Program-made: the position numbers and the translations under genes | Assembly (NCBI GenBank): GCA_018436595.1 | Contig: JAHDLC010000007.1 | Span: forward strand, 1 to 64,000 | From: Synergistaceae bacterium | GTDB lineage: Bacteria; Synergistota; Synergistia; Synergistales; Aminobacteriaceae | Direction of reading: 5' to 3' | DNA length: 64,000 nucleotides | The notes under the pieces: generated by a model | What the model was told of the DNA's origin: nothing | The model's input: only the letters and a program-made list of their open reading frames with translations | Database searches by the model: none | Shown: one piece after another, positions 8,603 to 17,323 of the stretch | How the letters are laid out: the number at the start of each line of letters is the position of its first letter | How positions within the stretch are numbered: position 1 is the first letter of the stretch

Positions 8603-9646
8603 ATGGAACTGTTCAAAAAAGAGAAGCTGGAGTCGTTTTGTTCTGCCGTCTATCAGGCGGCGGGAGTTCTGAAGGAGCGAGCGGATGTCCTGGCCGCCTC
8701 CATGGTCCATGGGAGCCTCAGGGGAGTTGAATCTCACGGGGTCAGCAGAACGGGGATTTACCTGAAAAGAATAACGTCAGGCATGGTCCGGCCGAACGCG
8801 GCCCTGAAAATTGAACGGGGCGGACGGTCAGGGGCCGTGATGGACGCGGGGAATACCATAGGGCAGTTTGCCGCTTCCGAAGCATCGAAGCTGGCGGCTG
8901 AACTGGCGGAAGAGAACGGCATCGGCTGTGTGGGCGTCCGGGGGTCCAACCATTTCGGCGCGGCCAGCTTTTATACCCTGCCGCTGGCACAGAAAGGCTG
9001 CATTGCCCTCGCCATGTCCAACGCCCCCACCACCATGGCTCTCTGGGGCGCCGGCAAGCCCTACACGGGGACGAACCCCCTGTCCTACGCCATTCCTGCC
9101 GGGAAATACGAGCCCCTGGTGCTGGATATGGCCACGAGCATCGTTGCCCGGGGAAAGATCCGCAGGGCATGGAAAAAGGGGGAGAAGATCCCGCCGGACT
9201 GGGCGATAGACAAGGACGGCAATCCGACGGAGGATCCCGAAAAAGCGCTGGAGGGATATGTCCTTCCCTTCGGCGGTCCGAAGGGGTCCGCCATTGCCCT
9301 TTTCATAGAAGCCATGGCGGGGGTTTTGACGGGAGCTGCCTTCGGTCCCTCCCTCGGGAGCATGTACAACGACTTCGACAGGGAACAGAATCTCGGGCAT
9401 TTCTTTATTGCCGCCGCTCCCGGCGTTCTTGCTCCGGGGCTCGATTTCGGGAAGAGAATGGAGGCCATGGTTGCGGAGATAAAAGCCCTGCCGCCGTCAG
9501 GAGGCAACGAGAAGGTCTTCCTCCCGGGCGAAATCGAGGCGATGACGGAAAAAGACCGGAGGGAGAACGGCATCCCCCTCGAGGAGGACGTGGTGAAGGA
9601 ACTGCAGGAACTGGGAGCGGCGTATGGCCTGAGTTTTCCGGGGTGA
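8603..9646 (+). CDS. Ldh2-family malate/lactate/ureidoglycolate-type dehydrogenase
   Basis: The 347-residue protein is of the Ldh2 (type 2 malate/L-lactate dehydrogenase) family, NAD(P)-dependent enzymes with a fold unlike classical Rossmann dehydrogenases. Recognisable blocks are HGVSRTGIYLKRI (about residues 43-55), GSNHFGAASFY (about 115-125) and TNPLSYAIPAG (about 156-166). The His and Arg of the first block take part in catalysis. ATG 8603 has GGAGGA upstream. Oxidation of a 2-hydroxy acid imported by TctABC is the likely role; family members differ in substrate, so I leave it open. Confidence 0.85.
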   Translation: MELFKKEKLESFCSAVYQAAGVLKERADVLAASMVHGSLRGVESHGVSRTGIYLKRITSGMVRPNAALKIERGGRSGAVMDAGNTIGQFAASEASKLAAELAEENGIGCVGVRGSNHFGAASFYTLPLAQKGCIALAMSNAPTTMALWGAGKPYTGTNPLSYAIPAGKYEPLVLDMATSIVARGKIRRAWKKGEKIPPDWAIDKDGNPTEDPEKALEGYVLPFGGPKGSAIALFIEAMAGVLTGAAFGPSLGSMYNDFDREQNLGHFFIAAAPGVLAPGLDFGKRMEAMVAEIKALPPSGGNEKVFLPGEIEAMTEKDRRENGIPLEEDVVKELQELGAAYGLSFPG

Positions 9647-9706
9647 CCCGGGGAATAGGGCGAGTGAAGGCTCTTGGCGCTGATACTGAAAAGGGAGTGA
9701 AATTTA

Positions 9707-10696
9707 GTGAAGCTTTTCGACTGTACGCTGCGTGACGGTGCAAATGTTTTGGGGAAAGGGTTTCCCGCTGATCTGACGGAGATGATGCTGCAGGGCCTGA
9801 TCGAAAACGGGATTACCGCTATTGAATACGGAAATGCGGGCGGCATCGGGGCCTATGAAGTGTCCAACTCCATTGCCCCCCTCACGGACCTGGAGTATCT
9901 TGACCTGGTCCAGCCCTATCTCGGCAAGGCTGAAATAGGAATGTTCCTCAACGCGAAGCGCTACAGGGAGCAGAATGTGGTGCTCGCTGCCGAAAAGGGG
10001 CTGGCCTTCCTCCGGGTGGGGGCCGATGCGGGAGACTCGGCCATTGCCATGGATGCGGTCAGGATTGTGGCACACCACGGCATGAAGGTGTGCTACTCAC
10101 TCATGAAGGCCTACATCGTCTCCCCTGCCGCTCTTGCCGAGGAATCCAAAAAACTCGAAGAAGCGGGAGTTCATGAAATTACCATTATGGACTCGGCGGG
10201 TTTTATGACCCCTGACCAGACATCCCGCTATTCCGAAGCCCTGGTCAATGCGGTGGACATTCCCGTAGGTTTTCACGGGCACAACAACCTGGGGCTCTCC
10301 GTGGCGAATGTGCTGGCCGCCGTCGGGAGCGGAGCGGAGCTGATAGACTGCGGCCTGCTGGGAATGGCCCGCAGTGCTGGAAACACCCCCACCGAGGTTA
10401 TTGCGGCGGTGCTGCAGCGGGACGGCAAACTGCCCGAGGTGAACCTCTTCGGCCTTCTCCGTTTTCTCGAGGACCGGCTGATCCCGGCCATGGAGCGGCA
10501 CGGGTATCACACGGCCATAACCCCCCTCGACCTCATCCTGGGGTATTCGGGCTGTCATTCGGGGTTCCTGAAGCTTTTCCGCGATATAGCCCGGGAAAAA
10601 AACGTTGACCTGCTCCGGCTGATAGCCGTGGTCACCGGCAAAAACCAGAAATCGCCGTCGGAGGATGAGATCCGGGCCGCGGCAGATGCCCTGTAG
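9707..10696 (+). CDS. DRE-TIM aldolase, HMGL / 4-hydroxy-2-oxovalerate aldolase-like
   Basis: This 329-residue TIM-barrel protein carries the DRE-TIM metal motifs DCTLRDG (residues 5-11) and HGHNN (about 190-194), and so belongs with HMG-CoA lyase, 4-hydroxy-2-oxovalerate aldolase and homocitrate synthase-like enzymes. The length fits an HOA aldolase with a short C-terminal region and no regulatory domain. No partner acetaldehyde dehydrogenase is present in this window. The start is GTG 9707 with AAGGGAG upstream. Cleavage of a 4-hydroxy-2-oxo acid made by the preceding dehydrogenase is a reasonable inference. Confidence 0.8.
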   Translation: MKLFDCTLRDGANVLGKGFPADLTEMMLQGLIENGITAIEYGNAGGIGAYEVSNSIAPLTDLEYLDLVQPYLGKAEIGMFLNAKRYREQNVVLAAEKGLAFLRVGADAGDSAIAMDAVRIVAHHGMKVCYSLMKAYIVSPAALAEESKKLEEAGVHEITIMDSAGFMTPDQTSRYSEALVNAVDIPVGFHGHNNLGLSVANVLAAVGSGAELIDCGLLGMARSAGNTPTEVIAAVLQRDGKLPEVNLFGLLRFLEDRLIPAMERHGYHTAITPLDLILGYSGCHSGFLKLFRDIAREKNVDLLRLIAVVTGKNQKSPSEDEIRAAADAL

Positions 10697-10726
10697 ACGG
10701 GGCGTCCGAAAGGAGACGGGCAGGCC

Positions 10727-11704
10727 GTGAAAATCGTGTTTGCAGGGGAGTACCCCGCGGGAACCCTGGAAAAGTTCCGGGAAATACTGCCGGGGAAGGA
10801 ATTTGAACTGGTGCCGGTCACCGGCACGAAAGAATATGAAGAGCTCTCCGATGCCGAAGTCATTGTGCTGCGCATCTTCAAGGCCTACAGGAACACCATC
10901 GAAAACAACGGGAAGCTCAGGCTGATCCACCGGTGGGGGGCAGGGGTCGATTCAGTCGACCTGGAGGCCGCCACGGAACACGGCGTGCTCGTGGCCAATA
11001 CTCCGGGAGCAAACGCCTACGCCGTCTCCGAACTTGCACTGCTTCTCATGCTTGCCCTGGGCAGGAACCTGCAGGCCCACACAAGGAGCATAGCTTCGGG
11101 CGTCTGGAGCAGGACCATGTTTCTGGACCAGACCTTCACCCTCAACAAAAAAATCGTCGGCTTGATCGGCGGAGGCAATATTGGGCGGCAGGTTGCGGCG
11201 AAAGTGCAGGCATTCGGAGCCTCGGTGCAGTATTACGACACGTTCCGCCTTCCGGAGCAGCTCGAAAGGGAGTGCGGTATGAAGTACGTCCCCTTTGAAG
11301 AACTTCTGAGGACGAGCGACATCGTGAGCCTCCACGTTCCCCTGACGGAAGAGACGCGCCACCTGCTTGACGGGGAGAAACTGGCCATGCTCAAGCCCGG
11401 AGCCTTCGTCATCAACACGGCCCGGGGCGGGCTGATCGACGACGATGCCCTTCTTGCGGCAGTACTGGAGAAACGGATTGCGGGCGCCGGCCTGGACTGC
11501 CCGGAGCGGGAACCCCTGGGGCCCGACCATCCCATGCTCCGGCAGCCCAATATTGTCATCACCCCCCACATCGGGGGAGCGACCTCCGACCTGGCGGACG
11601 CCATGATTCCCATGATCGCGGACAATATTCTCCGTCTCGCCCGGGGGGAAGAAGTGCGGTACGTGGTGAACCCCGGGGCAAACAGGGTACATCCGGCTTC
11701 ATGA
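10727..11704 (+). CDS. D-isomer-specific 2-hydroxyacid dehydrogenase
   Basis: The 325-residue protein matches the D-2-hydroxyacid/phosphoglycerate dehydrogenase family. The NAD-binding loop is GLIGGGNIGRQVAAKV (about residues 145-160). The catalytic trio is visible: Arg in NTARGG, Glu in CPEREPLG and His in ITPHIGGAT. It lacks the ACT or ASB regulatory tail of SerA, so a catabolic 2-hydroxy/2-oxo acid step is more likely than serine synthesis. The start is GTG 10727 after GGAGACGG. It is the last gene of the rightward region and meets the etf operon head on. Confidence 0.85.
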   Translation: MKIVFAGEYPAGTLEKFREILPGKEFELVPVTGTKEYEELSDAEVIVLRIFKAYRNTIENNGKLRLIHRWGAGVDSVDLEAATEHGVLVANTPGANAYAVSELALLLMLALGRNLQAHTRSIASGVWSRTMFLDQTFTLNKKIVGLIGGGNIGRQVAAKVQAFGASVQYYDTFRLPEQLERECGMKYVPFEELLRTSDIVSLHVPLTEETRHLLDGEKLAMLKPGAFVINTARGGLIDDDALLAAVLEKRIAGAGLDCPEREPLGPDHPMLRQPNIVITPHIGGATSDLADAMIPMIADNILRLARGEEVRYVVNPGANRVHPAS

Positions 11705-11784
11705 CGGGATGAGGTGAGGGGATTTTCGGCCGGACTGTCTCCAGTCGCGCTCTCGCCAGATTCTCCCCGCGGGGGGGGACAAAG

Positions 11785-11819
11785 GCGCCCCGGATGCCGT
11801 TTCACGGCTTCCGGGGCGC
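11785..11819. terminator. Bidirectional hairpin between convergent operons
   Basis: A 9-bp GC stem (11785-11793 with 11811-11819) carries an inner GCCGT/ACGGC stem. It lies between the end of the dehydrogenase gene and the end of etfA. A short T-rich tail follows on the minus strand. Confidence 0.65.
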
Positions 11820-11844
11820 TGTCTCATCTGCGAAAGCCCCTCTC

Positions 11845-12864
11845 TCAGACTTCCGCCTTTTTGGCCCTGGCGTTCCGGATGCTTTCGGTGAGCTGGGGGA
11901 CAATCTTCAGCGCGTCGCCCACCACGCCGTAGTCGGCGGCCTCGAAGATGGGGGCGGATGGGTCGGTGTTGATGGCCACGATGATCTCCGAGTCCTCCAT
12001 TCCGGCGAGGTGCTGTATGGCTCCGGAGATGCCGCAGGCGATGTAGAGGTCCGGGCGGACGGTCTTCCCGGTTTGGCCGACCTGGCGGTCTTTTCCCACC
12101 CAGCCCGCGTCCACGCCGGCCCGGGAGGAGGCCACGGTGCCCCCGAGGACGTCCGCCAGCTCCTCGAGGACGGCGAAGTTTTCCGGGCCGCCCATGCCCC
12201 GGCCTCCGGCGACGAGGACCCTGGCGTCCTGGATGTCCTTTTTGGAACTTATGGTCTTCACTATTTCAAGGATGTCCACGTTCCGGCTTTCCGCGAGGCC
12301 CTCCACCCTGACGATCTCCACCGGGGGACGGGCCCCTTCCGCTGGATCGGCCCGCCGCATCACGCCGGGGCGCACGGTGGCCATCTGGGGCCGGTGGTCC
12401 GGGCAGGCGATGGTGGCCATGATGTTGCCTCCGAAGGCCGGGCGGGTCATCATGAGGTTCCGGGTTTCCGGGTCGATTTCGAGCCCTGTGCAGTCGGCGG
12501 TGAGGCCGGTGTGGAGCCTGGCGGAGAGCCGGGGGGCGAGGTCCCTTCCCAGGGCGGTGGCTCCACAGAGGAGGATGTCCGGCGTGTACCGCCTGACTAC
12601 TTCCGCCATGGCCCGGGTGTAGGGTTCGGTCATGTAGGTTTCGAGGGCGGGGTCGTCCACCACGACGATCCTGTCGGCCCCGTACCGTGCAAGTGTTCCG
12701 CAGAGGGGCTGTATGCAAGAGCCGAGGAGTGCCGCGGTGACTTCCGTGCCCAGGGCTTCGGCCAGTTCCCGCCCCTTGCCGAGAAGCTCCAGGGAGACGG
12801 GAGCGATCTCCCCGTCGGTCTGCTGGACGAAGATCATGACGCCGTTGCAGTTGTGCTTTTCCAT
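11845..12864 (-). CDS. etfA: Electron transfer flavoprotein alpha subunit
   Basis: The 339-residue protein has the ETF-alpha layout, an N-terminal nucleotide-fold domain and a C-terminal FAD-binding domain (about residues 205-330). The FAD domain shows GGRGMGG, SSRAGVDAGWV, GQTGKTVRPDLYIACGISG and VAINTDP in the usual order. It takes electrons from the acyl-CoA dehydrogenase encoded two genes upstream. ATG 12864 is preferred over an in-frame upstream start because GGAGGT stands at proper distance. It is the last gene of the minus-strand operon. Confidence 0.93.
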   Translation of the reverse strand: MEKHNCNGVMIFVQQTDGEIAPVSLELLGKGRELAEALGTEVTAALLGSCIQPLCGTLARYGADRIVVVDDPALETYMTEPYTRAMAEVVRRYTPDILLCGATALGRDLAPRLSARLHTGLTADCTGLEIDPETRNLMMTRPAFGGNIMATIACPDHRPQMATVRPGVMRRADPAEGARPPVEIVRVEGLAESRNVDILEIVKTISSKKDIQDARVLVAGGRGMGGPENFAVLEELADVLGGTVASSRAGVDAGWVGKDRQVGQTGKTVRPDLYIACGISGAIQHLAGMEDSEIIVAINTDPSAPIFEAADYGVVGDALKIVPQLTESIRNARAKKAEV

Positions 12865-12878
12865 TCCGTACACCTCCG

Positions 12879-13661
12879 TCACAGGACGAACTTTTCCTGG
12901 AGCCGCTCGGTGATCCAGCCCGCCGCGTCCCTGGCGTCCAGCTCGACCACGGTTCCTTTTCCCCTGACCGCTTTGGTGAAGGACTTCATGACCCGGGTGG
13001 GGGAGCCCTTGAGCCCGATGTTGCCGTCGTCTATGGCCAGGTCGGCCCGGGTGAGTATTTTCACCGTCCTGTCCCGGAAGGCTTCGAAGATCCCCCGGGG
13101 GGTCATGTAGCGGGGTTCGTTCAGCTCCGAGAGGGCGGTGACAAGGCAGGGCATCTCCGCCCTGAGGATGTGGCTGCGGTCTTCGTACTGGCGCCTGACC
13201 ACCACGGTATTTCCTTCGATCCGCAGTTCTTCCGCATAACTGATGTTGGGTATGCCGAGGTGCTCCGCGATCTGGGGGCCCACCTGGGCGGTGTCGCCGT
13301 CGATGGCCTGCCGCCCGGTGATGATGAGATCGTACTCCAGGGCGGAGAGGGCGGAGGCGAGGGTGGAGGATGTAGCCCAGGTGTCGGCACCGCCGAAGGC
13401 CCTGTCGGTGAGGAGGATGGCTGCGTCGGCCCCCATGGCCAGGGCTTCCCGCAGGGCGAGGTCCGCCTGGGGCGGGCCCATGGTGAGGACGGTGACATGG
13501 GCTTCGTACCGGTCTTTCAGCCGGAGGGCGGCTTCAAGTCCGGCCTTGTCGTCGGGGTTGATGATGCTGGGGATGCCCTCCCGGAGAAGGGTGCCGGTGA
13601 CCGGGTCGAGGCGGACCTCGGTGGTGTCGGGCACCTGCTTGACGCATACGATGATCTTCAT
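12879..13661 (-). CDS. etfB: Electron transfer flavoprotein beta subunit
   Basis: This 260-residue ETF-beta carries the family pattern KQVPDT at the N-terminus, NPDDKAGLEAALRLKD (about residues 37-52) and the recognition-loop/AMP region GRQAIDGDTAQVGPQIAEHL (about 120-140). It pairs with EtfA to form the soluble electron carrier between acyl-CoA dehydrogenase and ferredoxin, NAD or quinone. No bifurcating partner or membrane ETF dehydrogenase is present nearby, so the electron acceptor is open. The gap to etfA is 14 bases and to the dehydrogenase 12 bases. Confidence 0.93.
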   Translation of the reverse strand: MKIIVCVKQVPDTTEVRLDPVTGTLLREGIPSIINPDDKAGLEAALRLKDRYEAHVTVLTMGPPQADLALREALAMGADAAILLTDRAFGGADTWATSSTLASALSALEYDLIITGRQAIDGDTAQVGPQIAEHLGIPNISYAEELRIEGNTVVVRRQYEDRSHILRAEMPCLVTALSELNEPRYMTPRGIFEAFRDRTVKILTRADLAIDDGNIGLKGSPTRVMKSFTKAVRGKGTVVELDARDAAGWITERLQEKFVL

Positions 13662-13673
13662 GGCCCTTCCTCC

Positions 13674-14813
13674 CTACTTCAGCAGCGCGCCGGCGATGAC
13701 CATGCGCTGCACTTCGCTGGTGCCTTCGTAGATTTCGGTGATCTTGGCGTCCCGCATCATGCGCTCCACGGGGTAGTCCCGCATGTAGCCGTAGCCGCCG
13801 TAGAGCTGGACGCACTCCGTGGTGACCTCCATGGCGGTTTCGGAGGCAAAGAGCTTTGCCATGGCGGCCTCCACGGAGAATCTGCCCCCGGAATCCTTCG
13901 CCAGGGCGGCGCTGTAGACCAGCATCCTGGCGGCTTCCACCCTGGTTTTGAGGTCGGCCATCCGGAACTGGGTGTTCTGGAAGGCTCCGATGGGCTTGCC
14001 GAACTGCTTGCGCTCCTTCACGTAGGTGACCGTTTCGTCGAGGGCCCCCCGGGCGATGCCGAGGGCCTGGGCCGCGATGCCGATCCGGCCGCCGTCGAGG
14101 GTTCCCATGGCGATGGAGAAGCCCTTGCCTTCTTTGCCCAGCAGGTTTTCCTTCGGTACGATGCAGTCTTCGAAGATGAGTTCGCAGGTGGAGGATCCGC
14201 GGATTCCCATCTTGAGCTCCTTTTTTCCCACGGAGAAGCCGGGGAAGTCCTTCTCCACGATGAAGGCGGAGATGCCCCTGGTGCCCTGGCTTTTGTCGGT
14301 CATGGCGAAGACGATATAGATGTCAGCCTGCCCGGCGTTGGTGATGAAGATCTTGCTGCCGTTGAGGCGGTAATTGTCTCCTTCCGGGACGGCCCGGGTC
14401 TGCTGCCCCGAGGCGTCGGTGCCGGCACCCGGTTCGGTGAGGGCGAAGGCCCCAAGCTTTCTGCCTGACAGGAGGTCCGGCAGGTATTTCCGTTTCTGTT
14501 CGGCGGTGCCGTACTTTTCGATGGGGTCGCAGGCCAGGGAGGTGTGGGCGGAGACGATGACCCCCGTGGTGGCACATGCCCGGCTCAGTTCCTCCACGCA
14601 GAGGACGTAGGTCAGGGTGTCGCACCCCTGGCCGCCCCATTCCCTGCTGAAGGGTATTCCCAGGAAGCCGTACAGGGCCATTTTTTCCACGGTTTCCGAC
14701 GGGAACCGTTCGTTCTCGTCCACTTCCTGGGCCAGGGGACGGACTTCCTTTTCGGCGAAGGAGCGAAAGAGCTGCTGCGCCATCCGGTGTTCCTTGCTCA
14801 GTTCAAAGTTCAT
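13674..14813 (-). CDS. Acyl-CoA dehydrogenase
   Basis: The 379-residue flavoprotein has the three-domain acyl-CoA dehydrogenase form. FAD/substrate segments FALTEPGAGTDASG (about residues 120-133) and ITNAG are present, and the catalytic base is Glu363 in IYEGTSE, the position used by short-chain acyl-CoA, butyryl-CoA and similar dehydrogenases. It introduces the alpha-beta double bond and passes electrons to EtfAB. Chain-length preference cannot be read by eye. It is cotranscribed with etfBA and with the downstream beta-oxidation-like genes. Confidence 0.92.
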   Translation of the reverse strand: MNFELSKEHRMAQQLFRSFAEKEVRPLAQEVDENERFPSETVEKMALYGFLGIPFSREWGGQGCDTLTYVLCVEELSRACATTGVIVSAHTSLACDPIEKYGTAEQKRKYLPDLLSGRKLGAFALTEPGAGTDASGQQTRAVPEGDNYRLNGSKIFITNAGQADIYIVFAMTDKSQGTRGISAFIVEKDFPGFSVGKKELKMGIRGSSTCELIFEDCIVPKENLLGKEGKGFSIAMGTLDGGRIGIAAQALGIARGALDETVTYVKERKQFGKPIGAFQNTQFRMADLKTRVEAARMLVYSAALAKDSGGRFSVEAAMAKLFASETAMEVTTECVQLYGGYGYMRDYPVERMMRDAKITEIYEGTSEVQRMVIAGALLK

Positions 14814-14841
14814 CTGGTATTCCTCCGGTGTCGCCGCACTC

Positions 14842-14870
14842 CGCGCCCGGCCTCCCCGAGGCCGGGCGCG
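14842..14870 (-). terminator. Strong intra-operon hairpin
   Basis: A perfect 13-bp GC stem (14842-14854 with 14858-14870) with a 3-base loop lies between the SDR gene and the acyl-CoA dehydrogenase gene. There is no U-run. It is more likely an mRNA-stabilising or processing element than a full stop, since the operon continues. Confidence 0.5.
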
Positions 14871-14895
14871 GGAGGCGGTTCTATTGGGTTGTGTT

Positions 14896-15615
14896 TTACA
14901 GCCGCATGCCGCCGTTGACGCTGAGCACGTGGCCCGTGACGTAGGATGCGTCGTCGCTTGCCAGGAAGAGGGCCGCCTTCGCGATCTCCTCCGGCTTTCC
15001 GAGCCGCCCGAGCATGGTCATGGCGGCGAACTTGTCCAGCAGATCCTGGGGGACGGTGCTGAGGATGTCGGTCATGGTGTATCCGGGGGCGATGACGTTT
15101 ACCCGGACGTTGCCGCCCTTCATGGCGAATTCCTTGGCCCAGGTCTTGGCGAGGCCGATCATGCCGGCCTTGGCGGCGGCGTAGTTTGCCTGGCCGATAT
15201 TGCCGTACTCGCCCACCACGGAGGAGATGCAGATGATGGATCCGCCCCTGTTCTCCTGCATGTGAGGGCCCACGAGGCGGGTGAGGTTGAAGATTCCGCC
15301 GAGGTTGACGTCGATGACCTTCTGCCACATGTCGTCGGTCATCTTCCGGGTGAGGGCGTCGCGGGTGATTCCGGCGTTGTTCACGAGGATGTCGATTTTT
15401 CCGAACCGCTCCACGGCGTAGTCGAAGCATGCCCTGCAGGATTCCGGGTCGGAGACGTCGAGCGTGTACCCTTCCACGGAGGGGTTTTCGTAGGTGAGGG
15501 CCGACATGTCACCCGCGAGAACCCGGGCTCCCTCGGCGGCGAAGAGTTCCGCCATGGCCCTGCCGATGCCCCGTGCTCCGCCGGTGATGATGGCGGTTTT
15601 TCCCTGAAGTCTCAT
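14896..15615 (-). CDS. fabG: SDR 3-oxoacyl-(ACP/CoA) reductase, FabG/PhaB-like
   Basis: This 239-residue short-chain dehydrogenase has the cofactor loop TGGARGIG (residues 11-18), NNAG (79-82) and the catalytic Tyr145-x3-Lys149 (YAAAK). It interconverts 3-hydroxyacyl and 3-oxoacyl thioesters with NAD(P)H. Because the operon has thiolase, acyl-CoA dehydrogenase and CoA ligase, a CoA-thioester substrate is more likely than ACP. The gene is 21 bases downstream of the thiolase. Confidence 0.85.
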   Translation of the reverse strand: MRLQGKTAIITGGARGIGRAMAELFAAEGARVLAGDMSALTYENPSVEGYTLDVSDPESCRACFDYAVERFGKIDILVNNAGITRDALTRKMTDDMWQKVIDVNLGGIFNLTRLVGPHMQENRGGSIICISSVVGEYGNIGQANYAAAKAGMIGLAKTWAKEFAMKGGNVRVNVIAPGYTMTDILSTVPQDLLDKFAAMTMLGRLGKPEEIAKAALFLASDDASYVTGHVLSVNGGMRL

Positions 15616-15636
15616 GGATCGTTCCTCCTTCCGGAG

Positions 15637-16827
15637 CTATCCGTCCCAGCGTTCGAAGGCCGCCGAGACGCCCATGCCGCCGCCCACGCAGAGGGTGGCG
15701 AGTCCTTTGTTTGTGCCCCGCCGTTCCATTTCATGGAGCAGGGTGACGAGGATGCGGCAGCCGGAGGCACCCACGGGGTGACCGAGGGCGATGGCACCGC
15801 CGTTGACATTGACCCGGTCCCAGTCCCATCCGAGCAGTGTGCCCACGGCGAGGGCCTGGGCGGCGAAGGCCTCGTTGGCCTCGATGAGGTCGAAGTCGCC
15901 GATGTTCATGCCGGTCAGGCCGAGAAGTTTTCTGGTGCTGAAGGCGGGGCCGATGCCCATGACGGAGGGGTCCACCCCTGCCGAGGCGCCTCCGGCGAAT
16001 ACGGCCATGGGGGTAACCCCGAGTTCTCTGGCCTTCCGCTCGCTCATCACGACCACGGCGGCGGCCCCGTCGTTGATGCCCGAGGCGTTGCCCGCCGTTA
16101 CCGTTCCGCCGTCCTTTTTAAAGGCGGGCTTCAGGGCGGCCAGGTCCTGCACCGTGACGCCGGGGCGGAAGTGTTCGTCCCGGGAGAAGGGCACCGTCTC
16201 CTTTTTGACCTTCACCGGCACGGGGACGATCTCCCCGTCGAACCGGCCTTCCTTCCATGCCGCCTCGCACTTCCGCTGGCTGGCTGCGGCGAATTCGTCC
16301 TGCATCTCCCGGGTGATTCCGTACTGTTCGGCCACGTTTTCGGCCGTTATGCCCATGTGGTAGTTGTGAAAAACGTCGGTGAGGGCGTCGCAGACCATGG
16401 TGTCCACGCAGGGGCTGTCGCCCATGCGGAAGCCGGTGCGGGCCTTTTCCAGGGCGTAGGGGGCGGCGGACATGTTCTCCATGCCCCCGGCCACCACGAC
16501 CTCGGCGCTTCCGGAGCGGATCATGTCGGCGGCGAGGTTGACGGCCTTCAGGCCGGAGCCGCAGACGTTGTTCAGCGTCAGGGCCGGAACCTCCACGGGA
16601 ATCCCGGCGCTCACGGCGGCCTGGCGGGCCACGTTCTGGCCCCGGCACGCCTGGAGGATGCAGCCCATGAGGACTTCGTCCACCCGGGCCCCTTCCACGC
16701 CCGCCCTATTGAGGGCTTCCCGTATCACAAGCGCCCCGAGCTGTTCCACGGGGGTGTCCGCCAGGCTGCCGCAGAATTTGCCGATGGGGGTGCGCACGGC
16801 GCCCGCCAGCACTATCCGTTCACTCAT
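15637..16827 (-). CDS. Acetyl-CoA acetyltransferase (thiolase)
   Basis: The 396-residue protein is a type II thiolase. The nucleophile is Cys89 in NNVCGSG, the base is His in GHPVGASG (about residue 350), and the second Cys lies in LCVGGGMG (about 380). It cleaves 3-oxoacyl-CoA or condenses two acyl-CoA. ATG 16827 is chosen because GGAGGGAG precedes it; a longer in-frame start lacks a site. The position after the hydratase and before the reductase supports a short-chain acid degradation route. Confidence 0.92.
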   Translation of the reverse strand: MSERIVLAGAVRTPIGKFCGSLADTPVEQLGALVIREALNRAGVEGARVDEVLMGCILQACRGQNVARQAAVSAGIPVEVPALTLNNVCGSGLKAVNLAADMIRSGSAEVVVAGGMENMSAAPYALEKARTGFRMGDSPCVDTMVCDALTDVFHNYHMGITAENVAEQYGITREMQDEFAAASQRKCEAAWKEGRFDGEIVPVPVKVKKETVPFSRDEHFRPGVTVQDLAALKPAFKKDGGTVTAGNASGINDGAAAVVVMSERKARELGVTPMAVFAGGASAGVDPSVMGIGPAFSTRKLLGLTGMNIGDFDLIEANEAFAAQALAVGTLLGWDWDRVNVNGGAIALGHPVGASGCRILVTLLHEMERRGTNKGLATLCVGGGMGVSAAFERWDG

Positions 16828-16847
16828 AGCGGAACTCTCCCTCCTTT

Positions 16848-17264
16848 TCACTTCGGGGGCATCACGGTGGCGGTGCCCTCGAGGAGTACCTTGCCGTCCT
16901 GATTGGTACAGACTGTCTCCAGGGTGACGATATTCTTCCGGGGTTCCAGGGCGGTGACGGTGACCTTTGCCTCCACGGTGTCGCCGATGTGGGCGGGAGC
17001 GGTGAATTTGATCGTCTGCCCCAGGTAGATGGTGCCCGGCCCCGGAAGCCGGGTGCCCAGGGCCGCGGAGATGAGCGAGGCGACGAGCATGCCGTGGGCG
17101 ATGCGGGTCTTGAAGCGGGTCCCCGAGGCGTAGACCTCGTTGATGTGGGCCGGGTTCTGGTCTCCGCTCACCCCGGCGAAGAGGTACACGTCCGACTCGC
17201 TGAGGGTCTTCTGGAACACGGCCGAATCACCCAGGGCGATCTCCGCTATAGTCTTTCCCTTCAT
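16848..17264 (-). CDS. MaoC-like (R)-specific enoyl-CoA hydratase
   Basis: This 138-residue hot-dog-fold protein shows the MaoC/PhaJ hydratase motif. The Asp and His of GDQNPAHIN (about residues 33-41) are the catalytic pair, followed by AHGMLVASLISAALG. It hydrates trans-2-enoyl-CoA to (R)-3-hydroxyacyl-CoA, which pairs logically with the FabG/PhaB-type reductase two genes away. The start at 17264 has GGAGG at good distance. It is shorter than eukaryotic MaoC proteins and of normal length for PhaJ. Confidence 0.88.
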   Translation of the reverse strand: MKGKTIAEIALGDSAVFQKTLSESDVYLFAGVSGDQNPAHINEVYASGTRFKTRIAHGMLVASLISAALGTRLPGPGTIYLGQTIKFTAPAHIGDTVEAKVTVTALEPRKNIVTLETVCTNQDGKVLLEGTATVMPPK

Positions 17265-17323
17265 TTCGTCCTCCTTCCGCACCCCGTCCGGGGCGGCTTG
17301 TTCACTGGATCCGACGTTCGCGG

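Noticed and set aside
14617-16902. Another long plus-strand open frame (761 codons)
   Set aside because: It is antisense to the end of the acyl-CoA dehydrogenase, the SDR and the thiolase, and its sequence is low-complexity and His/Gly-rich without a known fold.
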